A stretch of 10,757 nucleotides of DNA from JAWLCG01 sp041687295 (GTDB lineage Bacteria > Planctomycetota > Phycisphaerae > SM23-33 > FEN-1343): positions 1 to 10,757 of the forward strand of contig JAWLCG010000161.1 of the NCBI GenBank assembly GCA_041687295.1, in the 5' to 3' direction. Of the stretch, positions 6,993 to 10,757 are shown one piece after another. Numbering within the stretch: position 1 is the first letter of the stretch; each line of letters starts with the position of its first letter. Position numbers and translations under genes: made by a program. The notes beneath the pieces were generated by a model that saw only the letters and a list, made by a program, of their open reading frames with translations, had not been told where the DNA came from and searched no databases.

Positions 6993-9245
6993 CTACTCGG
7001 CCACGATGTACATCGTCTCCGGCGGGCAGGGGATCGTCAGCCCGCCCTCGCCTGCCTGGACCTCCAGGGCCCGGACCGGCTGGCCGTTGGGGTCCAGCAG
7101 CGTCGCCTTGGTAAGGTTGGGGTTGCGGATTGTCACGGTCACGTCGGTGTTGGCGACCCGCCACGGCAGGGCGCCGGTGTGCTCGATCCGCAGCCCTTCG
7201 AGCTCCTGGTCGCCGCGCTGGAAGGTCGCCGGCTCGGTCCGCCAGCCGGTCGGCCGCGCCAGCGTGCCGATCTGGACCAGCACCTGGCGCGACTGGGCCA
7301 GCGGCTCGCCGTCCAGCGGCACGATGGTGACCGAGGCGAACGTATCGGCGGACTCGACCGTCACGTCGCTCAGCGCGAACCGCCCGCCAGCGTCGCCCAG
7401 GAAGCCCGTCACGCCCTGGGCCCGCGGGGCGTCCAGCGTGAACAGCCCCGGCTCGGGCCGCAACGCCAGCTCGCCGGTGGCGCTGCGGACGGTGTCGGCG
7501 TCGATGTAGGGCGAGAGGTCCATCACCTCGGTCAGGGCGGGGTCGGCGTCGTAGAACGCCTCGACCCGGCCGACCAGGAACGCCAGCCCGCCGCTCTGCC
7601 GGGCTTCGGCCTGGATGGCCTCCTCAAGCGTGTGGCGGTTGGGATCGAAGCTGAAGCCCTCGGCGATGACGGGCTCCTCGCGGGCGAAGATCGAGTCGAG
7701 GCTGCGTGCCTCGCGGATAACGACCGGGCCGGGGGTGACCAGCCCCTGCCGGTAGATCAGGGCCGCGGCCGGGAAGGTGGACATGGCGCCCGGGTCGGTG
7801 CAATCCCACTTACTGAAGGGATGGCCCTGGCCCTGGTCGGGAATCCACGGCCTGTGGGGCGAGCCGTGGGCCCAGGTGGGGCGCTGCGGGGCGTTCCAGG
7901 TGATGGCGTCGATGCCGTTCATCGCCCCGTACGCCGCCAGCAGCACCGGACCCTCGGCGACGTAGGGCATGGGCGGAACCCACAGCGTCTCGGTGATGAT
8001 GAACGGATGGCCGACCACCTGCTTCTTGCCGATCGGCAGCCGCAGGGCCCGCGTGGCCGAGCGGGCGGTGAAGTGGTCGCCCGGCTCGATCATGTAGCCC
8101 GCATGGTCGCCCACGTGCGTGCCGCCGTAGTAGTCGTTGTTGGCGATGGTATCGACGGCGGTGAAGGTCCAGCGCTCCGCGTCGTCCATGTACCGCCCGT
8201 CGGCCGTCTTGAAGTTCGAGGCGTCGATGAGCTGCGGACAGCCCAGATCCTCACGGATGAACCGGTACATCTCGGCGTAGAAGTTCCGCTGGACCTCGGT
8301 CAGGAAGCGGAACGTGTCGCGGACGCGCTGCTCGTTCATCTGCCCGCGCCCGTCGTCGGTGAGGAACCAGATGTCCATCACACCCAGCCGCCCGGCCTCG
8401 GCGTCGTCGCCCTCGACAGCCTGGCCGTTCCAGGCGGCCCGGGTGGCCTCCAGCGAGCCGTAGCAATCGACCGCCCAGTCGTGGAACTGCTTCTCCATCA
8501 TCTTGCGAGGGCCGACGGCCAGGCGTTTGATCGTGTGGAACAGCAGCGAGTCTTCGTTCTGGATCTGGATGATCGCCAGGGCCGGGTCGTCCCGCAGGGG
8601 GATGCCGGTGTAGGGGTTGACGTCGGTCAGCAGGCGGCGCATCCAGTTGCGGTAGGCCCCCTGGAGCGTCGGGTCGAAGAAGATCGCCCCGAACACGCCC
8701 TCGGGGCTGTCGCCGCCGATGCCCTCGATGCCCCACTCGGGCGGAATGTGCCGTATGTTCCATGGATACGCCCACCAGGGCGAGATATTGGTGTAGATGC
8801 CCTCCTGCTTGTAGACGGCCACCGCCCGCCAGAAGCCGTCCAGGGTCTTCTCGTCCACATCGGTGATGGCGGCGCCTTTATGCTTGGGGTTGAGGGTTCC
8901 GCCGACTCGGGCCATGTTCACGCCCATCCGCGCCCGCCAGCGGGCGGCGGCGGCCGCCTCCTCCTCGCTCCAGCCTCCCACGCCCCCCCCGCCGACCGCC
9001 CAGAAGCGGATCGGCTCGCCGTCGCCGCGCACGAAGCCGTTGCCGTCTTCACTGCGGCGGATGAACCCGTGCTGCCCGGCGACGTCCTCGTTGAGCTGCC
9101 GCAGGTCAATGGGGCTGGGTGCCCCCGGATCGGTCGAAGTGGGGAAGGCCCAGGAGTTCTCCTCGGTCGGGTTGAGATCATCGAGGGCAAGGGCGGCAGG
9201 GGCCACCATCGCCAGCACCAGCAGCAGCGTGAGCGTACGAAGCAT
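6993..9245 (-). CDS. secreted clan GH-A-like glycoside hydrolase with C-terminal beta-sandwich region
   Basis: The 750-residue product starts with a signal peptide (MLRTLTLLLVLAMVAPAALA), likely cleaved after Ala20, so it acts outside the cytoplasm. A (beta/alpha)8-barrel-like region follows, opening with GEPIRFWAVGG and MGVNMARVGG, the usual first strands of GH5-type enzymes. The candidate acid/base is Glu231 in QIQNEDS (the clan GH-A Asn-Glu pair). The candidate nucleophile is Glu419 in FIITETLW, 188 residues later, a plausible spacing. After about residue 520 come beta-rich segments ending in 'VTVTIRNPNLTKATLLDPNG', suggesting one or more accessory beta-sandwich domains. The start at 9245 was chosen because AAGGAGA lies five bases upstream and a signal peptide begins there; the frame continues 16 codons further without such support. 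The substrate cannot be told from sequence; GH5, GH2 and GH42 relatives are all possible. Confidence 0.85.
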   Translation of the reverse strand: MLRTLTLLLVLAMVAPAALALDDLNPTEENSWAFPTSTDPGAPSPIDLRQLNEDVAGQHGFIRRSEDGNGFVRGDGEPIRFWAVGGGGVGGWSEEEAAAAARWRARMGVNMARVGGTLNPKHKGAAITDVDEKTLDGFWRAVAVYKQEGIYTNISPWWAYPWNIRHIPPEWGIEGIGGDSPEGVFGAIFFDPTLQGAYRNWMRRLLTDVNPYTGIPLRDDPALAIIQIQNEDSLLFHTIKRLAVGPRKMMEKQFHDWAVDCYGSLEATRAAWNGQAVEGDDAEAGRLGVMDIWFLTDDGRGQMNEQRVRDTFRFLTEVQRNFYAEMYRFIREDLGCPQLIDASNFKTADGRYMDDAERWTFTAVDTIANNDYYGGTHVGDHAGYMIEPGDHFTARSATRALRLPIGKKQVVGHPFIITETLWVPPMPYVAEGPVLLAAYGAMNGIDAITWNAPQRPTWAHGSPHRPWIPDQGQGHPFSKWDCTDPGAMSTFPAAALIYRQGLVTPGPVVIREARSLDSIFAREEPVIAEGFSFDPNRHTLEEAIQAEARQSGGLAFLVGRVEAFYDADPALTEVMDLSPYIDADTVRSATGELALRPEPGLFTLDAPRAQGVTGFLGDAGGRFALSDVTVESADTFASVTIVPLDGEPLAQSRQVLVQIGTLARPTGWRTEPATFQRGDQELEGLRIEHTGALPWRVANTDVTVTIRNPNLTKATLLDPNGQPVRALEVQAGEGGLTIPCPPETMYIVAE

Positions 9246-9250
9246 TGCGG

Positions 9251-9257
9251 TCTCCTT
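9251..9257 (-). promoter_or_regulatory. Shine-Dalgarno fixing the hydrolase start
   Basis: On the minus strand AAGGAGA precedes the ATG at 9245 by five bases. It favours this ATG, and with it the signal peptide, over the upstream in-frame start at 9293. Confidence 0.75.
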
Positions 9258-9282
9258 GGCTTGTCCCCATGTGCTGGGCAGA

Positions 9283-9304
9283 TCCACCCTCACGACAAGG
9301 TGGA
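9283..9304. promoter_or_regulatory. inverted repeat in the hydrolase leader
   Basis: TCCACC and GGTGGA form a perfect 6-bp stem with a 10-base loop, about 38 bases upstream of the hydrolase start. It could be an operator or an mRNA hairpin in the 5' leader. The function is unknown. Confidence 0.3.
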
Positions 9305-9369
9305 ATCATCGGCATGGATAGCGGCTCGCGACTGCTGGGCAGGGAACCCGGAGGGCGACCTGGGCAGCA

Positions 9370-9383
9370 GCCGCGATCGCGGC
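9370..9383. promoter_or_regulatory. perfect 14-bp palindrome containing GCGATCGC
   Basis: GCCGCGATCGCGGC is identical on both strands. Placed between the two divergent start codons, it could bind a dimeric regulator. Its core GCGATCGC also equals the cyanobacterial HIP1 octamer and contains GATC, so a methylation-related or chance origin is possible. Confidence 0.35.
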
Positions 9384-9408
9384 GCCGAAACACCCGACGC
9401 CTGTCCCG

Positions 9409-9436
9409 ATGATACGTGATCCCGCCGGTCGTACAA
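9409..9436 (-). promoter_or_regulatory. candidate promoter for the glycoside hydrolase gene
   Basis: Read on the minus strand, TTGTAC (9436-9431) is followed after 16 bases by TATCAT (9414-9409, five of six -10 bases). It would give a leader of about 155 bases carrying the 14-bp palindrome and the TCCACC/GGTGGA stem. Confidence 0.3.
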
Positions 9437-9457
9437 GCATCTTGCGGTCCGCCGGTC
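9422..9457 (+). repeat. CCGCCGGTC direct repeat in the divergent spacer
   Basis: CCGCCGGTC occurs at 9422-9430 and again at 9449-9457, a 27-base period. The first copy overlaps the spacer of the candidate hydrolase promoter. It may be a tandem regulator site or chance in GC-rich DNA. Confidence 0.3.
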
Positions 9458-9590
9458 AAAGTTCCAGCCCATAGACGCATGCTGGCCTACGACGGCCCAG
9501 GCTGCTGTGGCGGTTGGACGCCGGGCGGACGAGGCGGCGTTGCTGTACCGGCTCCGGCGGCGGGGGCACCTGACTCCCTGCGGCTTACAG

Positions 9591-9619
9591 TGGAGCGTAC
9601 CTTCAACCATCGGTACAAT
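9591..9619 (+). promoter_or_regulatory. candidate promoter for the M23-like gene
   Basis: TACAAT (9614-9619) matches five of six -10 bases. TGGAGC (9591-9596) lies 17 bases upstream as a weak -35. Transcription would start near 9626, just before a strong ribosome-binding site. Confidence 0.4.
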
Positions 9620-9627
9620 GCGCGGCC

Positions 9628-9637
9628 AGGAGAGGAG
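9628..9637 (+). promoter_or_regulatory. strong ribosome-binding site fixing the M23-like start
   Basis: AGGAGAGGAG, a doubled AGGAG-like site, ends six bases before the ATG at 9644. It identifies this ATG as the start over the GTG at 9416, whose extra 76 residues are low-complexity Pro/Gly/Ala sequence. Confidence 0.8.
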
Positions 9638-9643
9638 TTGCCC

Positions 9644-10561
9644 ATGCGAATCGATCGCAAGGTGAAGGACACGCTGACGCCTGTTGAGCTCGACCACGAC
9701 GACATGCTGCGCCTGGTGCTGGATGACGGCACGAGTTGGGAGCTACTGCTGAAGCAGACCCACGCCGAGGTCCTTGAAAGAGGCCCCCTCCCGCACGTCG
9801 ACCGGGGCCACTTCCACGATGACATCCTGGTGTACGGGATGACCGCCGTGGTGGAAGTGAATGGCCGTGAGCACCTGCTGCAGCGGCAGGTGGGCAGCCA
9901 GGCGAGCTTCTATGAGCCGTGGGTCATCGACGGCGTGCGGGTGTGGTTCGACGCGGTGGCCTGCGCGTTCATCCACCCGCCCCGCCAGGGCGGCGTGATC
10001 CACGAGAAGGACTGGGCGCACCGGCAGGTCTGCTCACCGAGCCGTGCAGCGCGGTTTGCGGTGCAGCAGGCCGACCGCAGCATCGCGCCCGAGCCGATCG
10101 GCCCCTGGTTCAAGGGCCAGAAGCCCGTCCCCGATATCCGCGAGTGCTACACCGGGCAGGACTGCTGGATGGGCCCCTACAACGGCGGGGCCGCCCACTG
10201 CGGCCTGGATATCAACATGCCCAGGGGCACCCGGCTGATGGCCCCGATCGCCTTCGACGACCAGTACATGTTCAACGACTGGCGGGCCGGGTCGCGGTGC
10301 GGACGGTGGCGGGGCACCCGGCGCTGGAACGTGGGCGGGCCCGACGAGAGCGAGTGGATCCTCCAGGCCCACCACCTGGTCGAGTTGCTCGTGCCCGAGC
10401 GACGTCCCCTGCAGCGCGGCACGCCGTACGCCTCCGCCGCGGGGACCGGCGTGGGCCTGGTGGAGCACAGCCACTTCCTGTTCCGTGTGATCGAACAGGG
10501 CGGAGACTACCTGCTGGACCCATGGATCCTTTTCTGGGCGACGGGAGAAGGCCACCGGTAG
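9644..10561 (+). CDS. M23/LytM-like metallopeptidase-fold protein without signal peptide
   Basis: The 305-residue product carries the LytM zinc-site pattern: His185-x3-Asp189 in AHCGLDINMPRGT, His243/His244 in AHHLVELL, and His275-x-His277 in EHSHFLFRV. A VDP-like DPWILFW end follows. Known M23 endopeptidases use HxxxD and the second His of HxH to bind zinc and hydrolyse peptidoglycan peptide cross-links. The 31-residue gap from His244 to His275 equals the one I recall for S. aureus LytM (His260-His291). The N-terminal ~110 residues are predicted beta-rich with an HFHDD motif and match no domain I recognise; residues 110-180 include CYTGQDC. There is no signal peptide or membrane helix from either possible start, so export is unexplained. 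The alternative is a domesticated, non-secreted LytM fold. Two tandem TAG stops end the gene. It is divergent from the hydrolase. Confidence 0.8.
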   Translation: MRIDRKVKDTLTPVELDHDDMLRLVLDDGTSWELLLKQTHAEVLERGPLPHVDRGHFHDDILVYGMTAVVEVNGREHLLQRQVGSQASFYEPWVIDGVRVWFDAVACAFIHPPRQGGVIHEKDWAHRQVCSPSRAARFAVQQADRSIAPEPIGPWFKGQKPVPDIRECYTGQDCWMGPYNGGAAHCGLDINMPRGTRLMAPIAFDDQYMFNDWRAGSRCGRWRGTRRWNVGGPDESEWILQAHHLVELLVPERRPLQRGTPYASAAGTGVGLVEHSHFLFRVIEQGGDYLLDPWILFWATGEGHR

Positions 10562-10757
10562 TAGACCGGCCAGCTTGGAACGTTGGATGCCCAGCCCCCA
10601 AGCGTGCGGCCGCGGTCCGCGCTACGGTGAAAGGCCCCACCGATCGGCCGCGTCGGACCGGAGCCCTGCTATGTAGCCGTTTGTCAAGCCAGCCTGGGCA
10701 GATTGTGGGGCGTCGATCACGCAACCTGCTATTCAGTCGTCCGCGGAATCCCGTGCG
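10562..10757. other. non-coding tail
   Basis: No supported gene is seen after the tandem TAG. It has a GC-rich patch around 10606-10625 that could form small stems, but no clear intrinsic terminator. The last third is less GC-rich and may hold the upstream region of a gene beyond the window. Confidence 0.4.
10666..10740 (+). repeat. imperfect 15-bp direct repeat, 60-bp period
   Basis: CTGCTATGTAGCCGT (10666-10680) and CTGCTATTCAGTCGT (10726-10740) agree at 12 of 15 positions exactly 60 bases apart. The role is unknown. Confidence 0.3.

Larger units (their letters stand above)
9246..9643. other. divergent intergenic control region
   Basis: These 398 bases separate the minus-strand hydrolase from the plus-strand M23-like gene. 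They hold a leader inverted repeat, a 14-bp palindrome, a direct repeat and promoter candidates for both directions, listed separately. No complete gene is convincing here. Confidence 0.6.

Noticed and set aside
6864..9419. 851-codon plus-strand open frame antisense to the glycoside hydrolase
   Set aside because: It lies opposite a gene with a signal peptide, ribosome-binding site and catalytic motifs. Its translation is Gly/Val/Arg/Asp-rich without domains, a usual shadow in GC-rich DNA. Only its first ~45 codons were kept, as the KaiC-like fragment.
9416..9643. 76-codon extension of the M23-like frame from a GTG
   Set aside because: The sequence is Pro/Gly/Ala-rich without homology, and a strong AGGAGAGGAG site marks the ATG at 9644.
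9420..9661. Frame with a protein-like stretch (ADEAALLYRLRRRGHLTPCG) in the divergent spacer
   Set aside because: It follows a stop at 9417 and has no ATG, GTG or TTG near its beginning. It shares DNA with promoter candidates and overlaps the M23-like start. It could be gene debris, but I cannot name a family.

Overview
The window is a GC-rich bacterial chromosomal segment. The organism is probably a planctomycete, possibly of the Phycisphaerae type. This is an inference from three things: a short double-CxxC zinc ribbon fused to a membrane region, an HDOD-histidine kinase fusion, and intergenic spaces filled with dispersed palindromic repeats. No rRNA or marker gene is present to confirm it. 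I found no tRNA, rRNA or CRISPR array.

Layout. (1) 10-3305, plus strand: a two-gene signalling operon. An HDOD/GAF-like histidine kinase overlaps by four bases (ATGA) a response regulator whose output is a GAF-like domain, not a DNA-binding domain. (2) 3306-3724: a repeat-rich spacer with a ~105-bp element, a perfect 10-bp-stem hairpin, a third palindrome and a good sigma70-like promoter. (3) 3725-4792: a zinc-ribbon plus about six-helix membrane protein. A second ~105-bp element begins three bases after its stop, so the gene is flanked by two copies. (4) 4948-6591: glutamine-dependent NAD+ synthetase (nadE) with all core catalytic motifs. It has no Shine-Dalgarno, and a -10-like box close to the ATG suggests a leaderless transcript. 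(5) 6592-6992: a scar of gene debris, with a frameshifted piece of an IS1634-like transposase followed by a piece resembling the C-terminal part of a KaiC-like ATPase, abutting the next gene's stop codon. (6) 6993-9245, minus strand: a secreted clan GH-A-like glycoside hydrolase. (7) 9246-9643: a divergent control region with a 14-bp palindrome and promoter candidates in both directions. (8) 9644-10561, plus strand: an M23/LytM-like metallopeptidase-fold protein with all zinc and catalytic positions but no signal peptide. (9) 10562-10757: non-coding tail.

How the genes relate. The first two form an obvious sensory pair. The others look like independent transcription units separated by repeats and palindromes. 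The hydrolase and the M23-like gene are divergent neighbours and may share regulatory DNA, but no common pathway is shown. The most unusual points are the arm-swapped repeat pair, the debris junction at 6640-6992, the cytosolic-looking M23-like protein and the probable leaderless nadE. I do not see a defence system or a complete mobile element.
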